Below, in pieces: positions 41,335 to 50,053 of a DNA stretch of 64,000 nucleotides. Position 1 is the stretch's first letter; the number at the start of each line of letters is the position of its first letter. Both the position numbers and the translations under genes were made by a program. This stretch comes from Bordetella genomosp. 10 (lineage in GTDB: Bacteria; Pseudomonadota; Gammaproteobacteria; Burkholderiales; Burkholderiaceae_B). Location of the stretch: the NCBI RefSeq assembly GCF_002261225.1, contig NZ_NEVM01000001.1:806001-870000 (forward strand), read 5' to 3'. A model generated the notes under the pieces. The model did not search any database and was not told the DNA's origin. It saw nothing but the letters and a program-made list of their open reading frames with translations.

Positions 41335-42231
41335 TCAGGATTCCTTGTCGGGGTGCGCCGCGGCGGCGGCGCGCTGGAGCAGGCGCATGGCGCGCAGCGC
41401 CACCGGCCGGTCTATCATTTCGCCTTCATGCGCCACGGCGCCGGCGCCGCGCGCCACCGCCTCCTCGTAGGCCGCGACCACGGCGCGGGCGCGTTCGAGC
41501 TGCGCCGCGCCCGGGCTGAAGGCTTCGTTCAATACCGCCACCTGGCGGGGATGCACGCAGGTGGCGGCGGCGAAGCCCAGCCGGCGCGAGCGCAACACCA
41601 TCTGGCGGTAGGCGTCGTCGTCATGCGTGCCGGCCACGCTGGCCAGCACGCCCAGCGGCAGGATGCCCGCCGCGCGGGCGGCGTGCACGCCCATCATCTT
41701 GGCGACGTACAGCGTGTCGGCGGACGGCTCGGCGTCCAGGTCGGTGGCCAGGTCCTCGCCGCCCACCGCCATGCCGACCAGGCGCGGATGCGCGCGGGCG
41801 ATGGCGTCCAGCCGGGTGACGCCCGCCGCGCTTTCGACCAGCGCGACCAGGCGCGTGTGGCCGCGCGGCAGGCCGCGCTCGGCCTCGCGCGCGTCGATCA
41901 CCTCGGCGATCAGTTGCAGTTGCTCGGGGCCCAGCACCTTGGGCACGACCAGGCCGTCGACGGCGGGACCGACGGCGGCATGGATGTCGGCGACCGCCAG
42001 GTCCAGTTCGCGATTGATGCGGACCAGCACGTCGGCGCCGCCGGCGCCCGCCTGGGCGGCGGCCTGCGCGACGCCTTGCCGCGCGGCGGCCTTCTCGGCG
42101 ACCGCGACGGCGTCCTCCAGGTCCAGGATGATGGCGTCGGCGCCGCGTTCATGGGCCTTGGCGACGAAGCGGGGGGCGTTGGCGGGGCAGAACAGCAGCG
42201 AGCGCCAGAACGGCAGTTCAGCGTGCGGCAT
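41335..42231 (-). CDS. CitE-like lyase, probable (S)-citramalyl-CoA lyase (Ccl-like)
   Basis: A 298-residue HpcH/HpaI-superfamily CitE-like lyase. It begins with RSLLFCPANAPRFVAKAHERGADAIILDLEDAV (CoA ester and Mg2+ binding), followed by LVVPKV, RLVALVESAAGVTRLDAI and GGEDLATDLDAE. In itaconate breakdown this enzyme splits citramalyl-CoA to acetyl-CoA and pyruvate. It is flanked by the MaoC-type hydratase (14-base overlap) and the CoA-transferase. Malyl-CoA or another beta-hydroxyacyl-CoA is an alternative substrate. Confidence 0.85.
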   Translation of the reverse strand: MPHAELPFWRSLLFCPANAPRFVAKAHERGADAIILDLEDAVAVAEKAAARQGVAQAAAQAGAGGADVLVRINRELDLAVADIHAAVGPAVDGLVVPKVLGPEQLQLIAEVIDAREAERGLPRGHTRLVALVESAAGVTRLDAIARAHPRLVGMAVGGEDLATDLDAEPSADTLYVAKMMGVHAARAAGILPLGVLASVAGTHDDDAYRQMVLRSRRLGFAAATCVHPRQVAVLNEAFSPGAAQLERARAVVAAYEEAVARGAGAVAHEGEMIDRPVALRAMRLLQRAAAAAHPDKES

Positions 42232-43141
42232 GGTCGGCCTCCCCGGCGGACGCGAAACCCAGCGTGACCTGGGCGCTCGGGCGGCCCCGCGGATCGAGGG
42301 CGCGGGCCTGGACGATGTCCAGGCCGGCGTCCCCGTCCCTGGCCGGCCCGGCGCCTTCCAGCGTCATCGTGTCGCCAAGGAAGAGGGGGCTGGACAGACG
42401 CGCCTCCAGCCGGCGCAGCGGCGCGCCGCCCATGCGGCGCAGGGCGGCATCCACCAGCAGATGCAGCGTCAGGGCGCCGTTCATGACGCAGCCCCGGTAG
42501 CCTTCCTTTTCACGGGCATAGTCGGCGTCGTAGTGGATGCGATGGCTGTTCCACGTCAGCGCGCTGTAGCGGAACAGCAGCACGGGATCGATCAGGCGCT
42601 GTTCCCGCCACGCGGCCGGCGGCAGGCCGGCATCCGTGGAGGAGACGGCCGCGGAAGCGCCGTCTGAGGATGGCGCTTCGCGATAGACCACGTTCTGCTT
42701 CTCGATGACGGCGTCCTGCCCGTCGACGCTGATCGTATGCGTGACCTGCACGAACACCAGCGGTCCCGAGCGGCCGGTCTTGGGCGTGATCGCGCTGATG
42801 CGGGAGGTCTTCACCGCCTCCGCGCCGATGCGCAAGGGATGCAGGAACACGACTTCGCGGCCGACGAACATGCGGCGCGGCAAGGCGATGGGCGGAAGGA
42901 AATCGCCTTTCGCGGGATGGCCGTCGTGGCCGATGCGCGCGGCCGGGACGTTGGGCGTGAAGAAGATCGAATACCAGTGCGGCGGAATGGCCGAACCGCG
43001 CCGGTAGGCCTGGGGGTCGAGGTCGCTGAGCACGGCGGCGCGGCGCGCCAGGGTCAGGCCGATTTCGTCGTCACGGGTTTCCGTCCGGCCTATCCATTCG
43101 GAATAGTCGGATGCGGCGGTCGTGGAAGTGTCGGGGGGCAT
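42218..43141 (-). CDS. MaoC-like hydratase, probable itaconyl-CoA hydratase (Ich-like)
   Basis: A 307-residue double-hot-dog protein of the mesaconyl-C4-CoA hydratase/HTD2 type. The N-terminal half resembles FAS1-like dehydratase domains (PPHWYSIFFTP, RRMFVGREVVFLHPLRIGA). The C-terminal half carries the hydratase motif FRYSALTWNSHRIHYDADYA. It would add water to an enoyl-CoA such as itaconyl- or mesaconyl-CoA, giving citramalyl-CoA for the next enzyme. Start MPPDTSTTA has a GGAA site; a longer frame into the dehydrogenase gene is rejected. Confidence 0.85.
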   Translation of the reverse strand: MPPDTSTTAASDYSEWIGRTETRDDEIGLTLARRAAVLSDLDPQAYRRGSAIPPHWYSIFFTPNVPAARIGHDGHPAKGDFLPPIALPRRMFVGREVVFLHPLRIGAEAVKTSRISAITPKTGRSGPLVFVQVTHTISVDGQDAVIEKQNVVYREAPSSDGASAAVSSTDAGLPPAAWREQRLIDPVLLFRYSALTWNSHRIHYDADYAREKEGYRGCVMNGALTLHLLVDAALRRMGGAPLRRLEARLSSPLFLGDTMTLEGAGPARDGDAGLDIVQARALDPRGRPSAQVTLGFASAGEADHAAR

Positions 43142-43152
43142 ATCGTTTCCGT

Positions 43153-44349
43153 TCAGTAGGAGCGCGGCAGGTCCAGGGTGTGCTGCGCGATATTGGCCAG
43201 GATCAGGTTGGTGGACACCGGCGCGATGCGCGCCAGGCGCGCCTCGCGCCACTTGCGCTCGACGTGGTATTCGCGGGCGAAGCCGAAGCCGCCGTGCGTC
43301 TGCATGCATGCTTCCGCGGCGTTCCACAGCGCCTCCGCCGCCACGTAGCGCGCCACGTTGGCCTGCTCGCCGCAGGGCAGGCCGGCCTCGAACATGGCGG
43401 TCGCGCGGCGGATCAGCATGTCGGCGGCTTCCGACTGGATATAGGCCTGCGCCAGCGGGAACTGGATGCCCTGGTTGGCGCCGATGGGACGGCCGAACAC
43501 CACGCGGTCGCGCGCGTATTGCGTGGCGGTCCGGAGAAACCAGCGCGTCGAACCCAGCGCCTCGGCGGCGGTGATCATGCGTTCCGCGTTCATGCCGTCG
43601 AGGATGTAGCGAAAGCCCCGGCCTTCCTCGCCCACCAGCGCATCGGCGGGGATCTCCAGGTTCTCGAAGAAGACTTCCGTGGCGTGGTGGTTGACCATCG
43701 CCTTGATGGGACGGATCTCCAGGCCGCGGCCCAGGCTCGCACGGATGTCGACGAGGAAGGTGGAAATGCCGTCGATGCGCTTGGCCACCTCGTTGGCCGG
43801 CGTGGTGCGGGCCAGCACCAGCATCAGGTCGGAATGCTCGGCGCGCGACGTCCACACCTTCTGGCCATTCAGCACGTAGCCGTCGGCGGTCCGGGTCGCG
43901 CGCGTCTTGATCTGCGTGGTGTCCGAGCCGGTGGTGGGTTCGGTGACGCCGAAGGCCTGCAGCCGCAATTCGCCGGCGGCGATGCGGGGCAGGTACTTGC
44001 GCTTCTGCGCCTCGCTGCCGTGGCGCAGCACGGTGCCCATGATGTACATCTGCGCGTGGCCCGCGGCGGCGTGGCAGCCGGCGGCGCAGATCTCCTCCAT
44101 GATCACGGCGGCCGCCCGCAGGGGCAGCCCGGTGCCGCCGTATTCCTCGGGAATCAGCGCCGCGAGGAAGCCGGCGTCCGTCAGCGCCTTGATGAAATCG
44201 GTGGGGTAGTCCTCGCGCTCGTCCAGGCCGGACCAGTATTCGGCGGGGAAGTCGGCGCATACGCGGCGCACCGAGTCGCGGATGTCGGGATAGTCCTCGC
44301 CCAGCGCCATGGAGAGAGGCGAGTCGGAGGTGGATGGATTTTGCGTCAT
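43153..44349 (-). CDS. Acyl-CoA dehydrogenase
   Basis: A 398-residue FAD-dependent acyl-CoA dehydrogenase: FGVTEPTTGSDTTQIKTRA in the middle domain, QKVWTSRAEHSDLMLV, RDRVVFGRPIGANQGIQFPLA and QTHGGFGFAREYHVERKWREARLARI. The last segment lies where FAD is bound and the family's base near the end may sit. Eleven bases separate it from the hydratase gene. P. aeruginosa has a dehydrogenase at the same place in its itaconate operon; its substrate there is, to my knowledge, not settled. A branched dicarboxylyl-CoA is likely here. Confidence 0.92.
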   Translation of the reverse strand: MTQNPSTSDSPLSMALGEDYPDIRDSVRRVCADFPAEYWSGLDEREDYPTDFIKALTDAGFLAALIPEEYGGTGLPLRAAAVIMEEICAAGCHAAAGHAQMYIMGTVLRHGSEAQKRKYLPRIAAGELRLQAFGVTEPTTGSDTTQIKTRATRTADGYVLNGQKVWTSRAEHSDLMLVLARTTPANEVAKRIDGISTFLVDIRASLGRGLEIRPIKAMVNHHATEVFFENLEIPADALVGEEGRGFRYILDGMNAERMITAAEALGSTRWFLRTATQYARDRVVFGRPIGANQGIQFPLAQAYIQSEAADMLIRRATAMFEAGLPCGEQANVARYVAAEALWNAAEACMQTHGGFGFAREYHVERKWREARLARIAPVSTNLILANIAQHTLDLPRSY

Positions 44350-44496
44350 GGTGTAGGTCCGGAAAGAAGGAAAGGGTTTCGGCGGGCCGGCGGCGTTGCG
44401 GGATTTATCGTTGGAGGTATCGGGGAATCCGCCGGCGCGCGTGACGGCCGGCGCGCGGCCCGCGCCGCGGCAAGGGCGAGCGGCCCGCGCGTCGCG

Positions 44497-45849
44497 TCAG
44501 TGCGCGCGCGTTGGCCAGAGTTCGTCCAGCGGCGTTTCGTCCAGCTCGCGCACGGTCCGCAGCAGGGCGTCGCCCACGGCCGCATAAGGACTGTGATCGA
44601 GGCAGTCGCGGAACTTCGCGTCCAGTTCGAAGGGCGTCAGCGGCCGCTTGGCGTGGCCGGCGGGATGCGCGACCCGGTCGCTGCGCAGGGGAGGCGCGCC
44701 ATGGCGCTCCACGATGACTTCGTCGAACGCGGCGGCGCCGTTCCAGTCGGCCGAGTCGGCGGCGACGGTTTCCACGCGCACGCGGCGCATCAGGTCCTGC
44801 ATGTCGGGCGCGGCGGCGCAGGCGTCGGTCAGTTCCGCCAGGCCGACCTTGCCGTGCCGCAGCGCGCAGGCCATGGCGAATTCCATGCTGAACTTCGCCT
44901 CCAGCCCGGTGCGCGGCGCGTGATTGCGCAGGATGGTCGCGTGTTCCTCGCTGATGCGGACGCGCACGGCCGCCACCTCGCGCGCGGGTATCGGCGTGCG
45001 GGCGAGCAGGGCCAGCAGGGCGTCCAGCGCGCGATGGGTGTAATAGCAGGTCGGGTAGCGCTTGAGGCTGACCGGCTGGCGCTCCACCAGCCAGCCGCTT
45101 TCCGTGGCGCGCGGGGCGCGGGCCGTGTCCACGTCGCCCTGTGGAGAATGGGCGCGCAGGAAGCCTTGCGGGTGTTCGAGGACGTCCGCGCCGGCCGTCA
45201 TGCCGGCCGCGGCCAGTTGCGCGGCGACGACGCCGGCCTGCGCCGCCCGGCCCGTTTGGTATGACTTCGCCATGCTCCCGAAATTGGCCATCAGGCCGGC
45301 GCCCTGCGTCGCGCCCAGGCCGATGGCGTGCGCCGCGCGCGCGCCGTCCAGCCGCAGCAGGCAGGCGCAGGCCGCGGCGGCGCCGACGGCGCCGAAGACG
45401 CTGGTCGTATGCCAGCCCTTGATGGGATGCATGCCGCGTTCGCGCTCGACCAGGTCGCCCCAGGTCTCGTAGCCGACGACGTAGGCGTCCAGCGCGTCGC
45501 GGCCGCTGCGCCCCAGGGCCTGTCCCAGCGCCAGGATGGCGGGCGCCATGACGGCGCTGGGATGGCCGCGCAGCGCCACGTCGTCGTAGTCCAGGACGTG
45601 TGCCGCCATGCCGTTGACCAGGGCCGCGCTGGCGGCGTCGACGCGCGATCCGTTGACGCATTCCCAGGCCTGGCCCGCCGGCAGCGGGGCCAGGCCCGCG
45701 CACAGGACCCGCGGCGGCGCCTCGGCCGATCCCGCCATCATCGTGGCGATGGTGTCCACCACGCCGGGCAGCGCGGCAAGCCGCGCGGCGGCGGAGGTGC
45801 CGGTGACGGCGGCGCGCGCGATGCGTTCGCCGAGATCCCGCGTAAGCAT
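44497..45849 (-). CDS. MmgE/PrpD family protein
   Basis: A 450-residue MmgE/PrpD (2-methylcitrate dehydratase/aconitate decarboxylase) family protein. It has VNGMAAHVLDYDDVALRGHPSAVMAPAILALGQALGRSG, GWHTTSVFGAVGAAAACACLL, GLMANFGSMAKSYQTGRAAQAGV and LKRYPTCYYTHRALDALL. The family includes cis-aconitate decarboxylase, which makes itaconate, so its presence in an itaconate-type operon is notable; PrpD-like dehydration is the alternative. Start at 45849 has GAAGGAAGAGACA. First gene after the inverted-repeat promoter. Confidence 0.9.
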   Translation of the reverse strand: MLTRDLGERIARAAVTGTSAAARLAALPGVVDTIATMMAGSAEAPPRVLCAGLAPLPAGQAWECVNGSRVDAASAALVNGMAAHVLDYDDVALRGHPSAVMAPAILALGQALGRSGRDALDAYVVGYETWGDLVERERGMHPIKGWHTTSVFGAVGAAAACACLLRLDGARAAHAIGLGATQGAGLMANFGSMAKSYQTGRAAQAGVVAAQLAAAGMTAGADVLEHPQGFLRAHSPQGDVDTARAPRATESGWLVERQPVSLKRYPTCYYTHRALDALLALLARTPIPAREVAAVRVRISEEHATILRNHAPRTGLEAKFSMEFAMACALRHGKVGLAELTDACAAAPDMQDLMRRVRVETVAADSADWNGAAAFDEVIVERHGAPPLRSDRVAHPAGHAKRPLTPFELDAKFRDCLDHSPYAAVGDALLRTVRELDETPLDELWPTRAH

Positions 45850-45917
45850 TGTCTCTTCCTTCTCGTTGCCTTGGGCACGGTCGCCGTCGCGGCGGCCGTG
45901 CCGGTTTTCAGGCAATG

Positions 45918-45979
45918 AGAATAGGGACGCGGGAAAGGCGCGGCAATACTTGGCGCCCGGATATCAGCGGGCTGATATT
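45918..45979 (-). promoter_or_regulatory. Promoter of the PrpD-led operon with the shared inverted repeat
   Basis: Reading leftwards, AATATCAGCCCGCTGATATC (45979-45960) is followed after exactly 13 bases by TTGCCG (45946-45941), a 17-base spacer and TATTCT (45923-45918). The dyad differs from that at 38261 by one outer base and in the 4-base centre. It touches the stop codon of the second CoA-transferase. Confidence 0.75.
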
Positions 45980-47130
45980 CAGGACGCCGCGGGGATCTCC
46001 TCCGGCGGCAGCGGCGCGAAATCCTGGCCTTCGGCCAGCGGCGCGTGGCGGTAGGTCGCCGGCGTGCGGCTGAGCTTCACCGGCGCGCCCAGGCCGCGGT
46101 AGCCGCCTTCCATCTCGACCACCATGCCGCGATGGGCGGTATGCGGATGCGTCAGCGCCGCGTCCACGTCCAGCACCGGCGCGGCCGGCACGTTGGCGGC
46201 CATCAGGCGTTGCAGCAGGTCCGCGGCGTCGAAATCCGCCAACGCGGCTTCCAGGGCCTGCTTGAGCTCGGCCCGGTGGGTCGACCGGCCGCCCGCGTCG
46301 GCGTAGCGCGGGTCGCCGGCCAGCGCGGGGCGGCCGATGACGGCGCACAGGATGCCGAACTGGCGGTCGTTGCCCACGGCCAGGAACAAGGGGTCGGTGC
46401 GCGTGCGGAAGGTGTCGTAGGGATAGATGTTGGGATGCGCGTTGCCCGTGCGGCGCGGCGTGCGGCCGTCCGTGAACCAGTTGGCCGCATGCGGATGCAG
46501 CAGCGAGATGCCGCTGTCGTACAGCGCGGCCTCGACGAATTGCCCGCGGCCGCTGCGCTGGCGCTCCTGCAGCGCCAGCAGGACGCCGATGACGGCGTTC
46601 AGGCCCGTCACCATGTCCACCACCGGCAGGCCCACGCGCAGCGCGTCGCCGCCCGCTTCGCCGTTGACGCTCATGATGCCGCTCATGGCCTGGATCGCCG
46701 CGTCGTAGCCGGGCAAGGCGCCCAGCGGGCCGTCGGCGCCGAACCCGGAGACGCGGCACCAGACCAGGCGGGGAAAGCGCTCGGACAGCGCCTCGTAGCC
46801 CAGGCCCCAGCGCTCCATCGTGCCGATCTTGAAGTTTTCCACCAGCACGTCGGCCTGGGCGATCAGCGTCAGCAGCCGCTCGCGGCCGGCGTCCGTGGAG
46901 AAGTCCAGGCGCTGGATGCGCTTGTTGCGGTTCAAGCCGAAATAGTACGACGCCACGCCGTCGCGGAAGGGCGGCCCCCAGGCGCGGGTGTCGTCGCCCT
47001 GGGGCGGTTCGATCTTGAGGACGTCGGCGCCATGGTCGCCCAGGATCTGCCCGCAATACGGGCCGCCCAGGATGCGGGAAAGATCCAGGACACGGATGCC
47101 GGCCAGGCTGCCGGGACCGGATTGCGTCAT
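45979..47130 (-). CDS. Second CaiB/BaiF CoA-transferase of the itaconate-type cluster
   Basis: A 383-residue class III CoA-transferase: GIRVLDLSRILGGPYCGQILGDHGADVLKIEPPQGDDTRAWGPPF, LNRNKRIQRLDF, and the catalytic Asp in LPGYDAAIQAMSGIMSVNGE. It is the same family as the gene at 40179 but clearly divergent, so it may serve another acid of the pathway. It lies between the Bug receptor and the promoter of the PrpD operon. Start MTQSGPGS is chosen by family alignment; a 117-codon extension into the Bug gene is rejected. Confidence 0.92.
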   Translation of the reverse strand: MTQSGPGSLAGIRVLDLSRILGGPYCGQILGDHGADVLKIEPPQGDDTRAWGPPFRDGVASYYFGLNRNKRIQRLDFSTDAGRERLLTLIAQADVLVENFKIGTMERWGLGYEALSERFPRLVWCRVSGFGADGPLGALPGYDAAIQAMSGIMSVNGEAGGDALRVGLPVVDMVTGLNAVIGVLLALQERQRSGRGQFVEAALYDSGISLLHPHAANWFTDGRTPRRTGNAHPNIYPYDTFRTRTDPLFLAVGNDRQFGILCAVIGRPALAGDPRYADAGGRSTHRAELKQALEAALADFDAADLLQRLMAANVPAAPVLDVDAALTHPHTAHRGMVVEMEGGYRGLGAPVKLSRTPATYRHAPLAEGQDFAPLPPEEIPAAS

Positions 47131-47140
47131 GCGGTGCTCC

Positions 47141-48121
47141 TCAGTTGATTTGCGCGCCGGAGCGCTTGACCACGTCGGCCCACTTGGCCTTTTCCCGCGC
47201 GATGAAGGCGCCCAGCGCCTGCGGGCTGCTGTCCGGCGCGGACTCCAGCCCCTGCGAGGCGAACAGGGCCTTGACCCTGGGCGAGGCCAGCGCCTGCACG
47301 AAGGCGCGATTGAGCGCGTCGATGCGGTCCGCGGGCGTGCCCGCCGGCGCGACGACGCCGAAGAACACGCTGACGTCGTAGCCCGCATAGCCTTGCTCGG
47401 CGATGGTGGGCACGCCCGGCAGCGCGCGCGAGGGGCTGGCGGTGGTGACGCCCAGGGCGCGCAGCTTGCCGGTTTCCACATAAGGCTTGGCCGTGAGCAC
47501 GTCGGTGAAGCTCATGGCCACGTGGCCGCCCAGCAGGTCGTTGAGCGCCGGGCCGGTGCCCTTGTACGGGACGTGCAGGAAGTCGGTGCCGGCGACGCTG
47601 TTGAACATCACGCCCGCCAGGTGCGAGGACGCGCCGCTGCCCGACGAGGCGAAGGACAGCGCGCCCGGATGGGTCTTGGACCAGGCCACCAGCTCCGGCA
47701 CGGTCTTGGCCGGGATGCCGGGATTGACCACCAGCACGTTGGGCAGGTAGCCGACGTGGATGACGGGCGCGAAGCTCTTGACCGGATCGTAGCCCAGCCC
47801 GTGGTACAGGCTGGCGTTGATGGCCAGCGGCCCGGAGGTGCCGAACATCAGCGTGTAGCCGTCCGGCGCGGCGCGCGCGACGTATTCCGCGCCGATGTTG
47901 CCGTTGGCGCCGGCGCGGTTCTCGACGATCATCGGCTGCGGCAGGTGGGTGGACATCTCGTTGGCCAGCGTGCGCGCCATGGCGTCGGTGGGACCGCCGG
48001 GCGGGTAGGGAATCACCAGCGTAATGGGCTTGGCGGGAAAGGCGTCGGCCGCGTGGGCGGCCAGGGGGGCGAGGACCGCCGCCGCGATGGCGGCGCCGGC
48101 AATGAGATTGCGTCTTTGCAT
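47141..48121 (-). CDS. Bug/TctC family receptor beside the second CoA-transferase
   Basis: A 326-residue receptor: signal (MQRRNLIAGAAIAAAVLAPLAAHA), then FPAKPITLVIPYPPGGPTDAMAR, ENRAGANGNIGAEYV, APDGYTLMFGTSG and HVPYKGTGPALNDLLGGHVAM. Ten bases separate it from the CoA-transferase. It is more like the receptor at 61050 and at 205 in its APDGYT/KPDGYT and HVPYKG patches than like the one at 38351. The ligand is unknown. Confidence 0.93.
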   Translation of the reverse strand: MQRRNLIAGAAIAAAVLAPLAAHAADAFPAKPITLVIPYPPGGPTDAMARTLANEMSTHLPQPMIVENRAGANGNIGAEYVARAAPDGYTLMFGTSGPLAINASLYHGLGYDPVKSFAPVIHVGYLPNVLVVNPGIPAKTVPELVAWSKTHPGALSFASSGSGASSHLAGVMFNSVAGTDFLHVPYKGTGPALNDLLGGHVAMSFTDVLTAKPYVETGKLRALGVTTASPSRALPGVPTIAEQGYAGYDVSVFFGVVAPAGTPADRIDALNRAFVQALASPRVKALFASQGLESAPDSSPQALGAFIAREKAKWADVVKRSGAQIN

Positions 48122-48191
48122 GGTGGTTTGTCTCCGTTTCGTTTTATCGGCTTTCGCCTTGGTTCTGTTTTCTGTTTGCTGTCGCTTTGGA

Positions 48192-49889
48192 TTACGCCGT
48201 GGGCGCCGTGGCCGCGACTGGGTTCCAGTCCGCGGGCAAGCCATCCGGCGCCAGCGGATCGCGGGGCAGCACGCGGTGTTGCAGGACCAGTTGCGCCCAG
48301 CGCAGGCGGTCGGCCGAGCCGCCTTCGACGGCTTCCCAGGCCATGGCGATGGCGCTGGCGCAGTGGTACAGCGCCGAGGCGGCCTGCCGGGCCAGCACGT
48401 CGCCGCCATCCCGGGCCGCGGTCTCCGCCAGGGCGCAGGCGCCGTCCATCGCCCGGCGCAGCGCGTCGGCGAAGGCCGGGGCAAGCCCGCCGGCGGCGGC
48501 GCGGGCCAGCAGGTCTTCCGTGTGCGCGCGCAGCGCGGGCAGGGCGTCGTCGCGCTTGATCGCGCGAATCACGTCCAGCGCCACGATATTGCTGGTGCCC
48601 TCCCAGATCGAGCCGAGATGGGCGTCGCGGACCAGGCGCGGGTCGCTCCATTCCTCGATATAGCCGCAGCCGCCGCGCACTTCCATCGCGTCGCCGGTGA
48701 CCTTGCGGGCGTCGCGGCAGGCGCGGAACTTGATCAGCGGGGTGAGGATGCGCAGCAGGGAATAGGCGCCGGCCTCGCCCGCGTCGGAGCGCGCCAGGGC
48801 CCGCGCCGTCTGGAACATCATCGTGCGCGCCTGTTCGGCGGGGACGCGCAGCTTGTCGAGCTGGCGCCGCATCAGCGGCATGTCGCGCAGGCTGCGGCCG
48901 AAGGCGCGCCGTTCGCGGGCGATGAACTCGGCCTCCGCCACGGCGCGCCGCATCAGGCCGGCCGCGCGCACGCCGTTGGACAGCCGGGAGTTGTTCACCA
49001 TGTCGGCGATCTGCACGAAGCCCCGGCCCGCCTCGCCGACCAGGTAGGCGACCGCCCCTTCCAGGCGGATCTCGCCGCTGGCCATGGAGCGCGTGCCGAG
49101 CTTGTCCTTCAGCCGCACGATGCGGTAGCGGTTGGCGCTGCCGTCTTCCAGGCGGCGCGGCAGCAGGAAGAGCGAAATCCCCTTCATGCCAGCCGGCGCG
49201 CCGTCGGGCCGCGCCAGCACCATGGCCAGGTCGGCGTCCGGATTCGAGCAGAACCATTTGTCGCCGTGCAGCAGCCAACTGCCGTCGCCGGCGGGTTCGG
49301 CGCGCGCCGTGGTGGCGGCGATGTCCGAGCCGGCCGCCTGCTCCGTCATGAACATGGCGCCCTGGGCCAGTTCCTCGAAATCCAGCGAGGTCAGGCGCGG
49401 CAGGTAGCGGGCGATCAGCTCGGGGCTGCCGAACTTGCGCAGCGTGCGGGTCAGGGAGTCGGTCATCGACACCGGGCAGCACAGGCCGAATTCGGACTGC
49501 ACGAAGAGATAGGTCAGCACGTACTTGACGGTGGCCGGCATGGGACCCCGCCAGCCGAGCGTTTCGTCGCGATGCGACATGGCGCCCAGGCCGAACTCGC
49601 TGAGCGCGATGCGCTCCAGCGCCACGTAGGCGGGATGCTTGAGGACGCGCTGTTCGTCCAGGCCGTTGCGCGAGCGGTATTGCAGCGTGGGCGGATGATG
49701 GTCCGCGATGCCGGCGAGGTCGTCGACCTTGCCGCCGGCCAGCTCGCCCATGCGCGAGAAGTGGGGCGCCATGTGGCGCAGCAGGTCGCCGGGCAGGTAG
49801 AGCGGCAGCAGCGCATGCAGCTCGGCGTCGGCGGCGTAGAAGTTCTCGCCCCGGCGGTCGGGGATGGGGTGTTGTTCGGCCTGCGGCAT
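48192..49889 (-). CDS. AidB-like acyl-CoA dehydrogenase family protein
   Basis: A 565-residue acyl-CoA dehydrogenase of the long, AidB-like branch: GWRGPMPATVKYVLTYLFVQSEFGLCCPVSMTDSLTRTL, AMFMTEQAAGSDIAATTARA, VRLKDKLGTRSMASGEI, RRAFGRSLRDMPLMRRQL and YIEEWSDPRLVRDAHLGSIWEGTSNIVALDVIR. The N-terminal and C-terminal extensions are those of AidB. AidB itself is a DNA-alkylation response flavoprotein, but many such proteins are metabolic. It is divergent from a LysR gene and is followed, in the same direction, by the Bug and CoA-transferase genes. Confidence 0.9.
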   Translation of the reverse strand: MPQAEQHPIPDRRGENFYAADAELHALLPLYLPGDLLRHMAPHFSRMGELAGGKVDDLAGIADHHPPTLQYRSRNGLDEQRVLKHPAYVALERIALSEFGLGAMSHRDETLGWRGPMPATVKYVLTYLFVQSEFGLCCPVSMTDSLTRTLRKFGSPELIARYLPRLTSLDFEELAQGAMFMTEQAAGSDIAATTARAEPAGDGSWLLHGDKWFCSNPDADLAMVLARPDGAPAGMKGISLFLLPRRLEDGSANRYRIVRLKDKLGTRSMASGEIRLEGAVAYLVGEAGRGFVQIADMVNNSRLSNGVRAAGLMRRAVAEAEFIARERRAFGRSLRDMPLMRRQLDKLRVPAEQARTMMFQTARALARSDAGEAGAYSLLRILTPLIKFRACRDARKVTGDAMEVRGGCGYIEEWSDPRLVRDAHLGSIWEGTSNIVALDVIRAIKRDDALPALRAHTEDLLARAAAGGLAPAFADALRRAMDGACALAETAARDGGDVLARQAASALYHCASAIAMAWEAVEGGSADRLRWAQLVLQHRVLPRDPLAPDGLPADWNPVAATAPTA

Positions 49890-49940
49890 GCCGTGTCTCC
49901 TCGGCGGGATGGTTTATCCACGGATTCTAGGCAGGCGTAC

Positions 49941-49950
49941 GATAGCTATC
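49941..49950. promoter_or_regulatory. GATAGCTATC palindrome between AidB-like and LysR genes
   Basis: A perfect 10-bp palindrome in the 164-base divergent gap. It is about 103 bases before the LysR start and 52 before the AidB-like start. A LysR binding site is plausible. Confidence 0.4.
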
Positions 49951-50053
49951 CAATATTGATTTTGTTTTATACGATTCGAGAAAAATATGATGGCCTCGCC
50001 TGCCTGCGCGGACGGCGCGGCCTTCGCCATTCCGCGAAGGAAGGAGGCTACCC

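Noticed and set aside
42218..44260. A 680-codon frame suggesting a fusion of hydratase and upstream sequence
   Set aside because: The first half is an out-of-frame reading of the acyl-CoA dehydrogenase gene; the hydratase starts at 43141.
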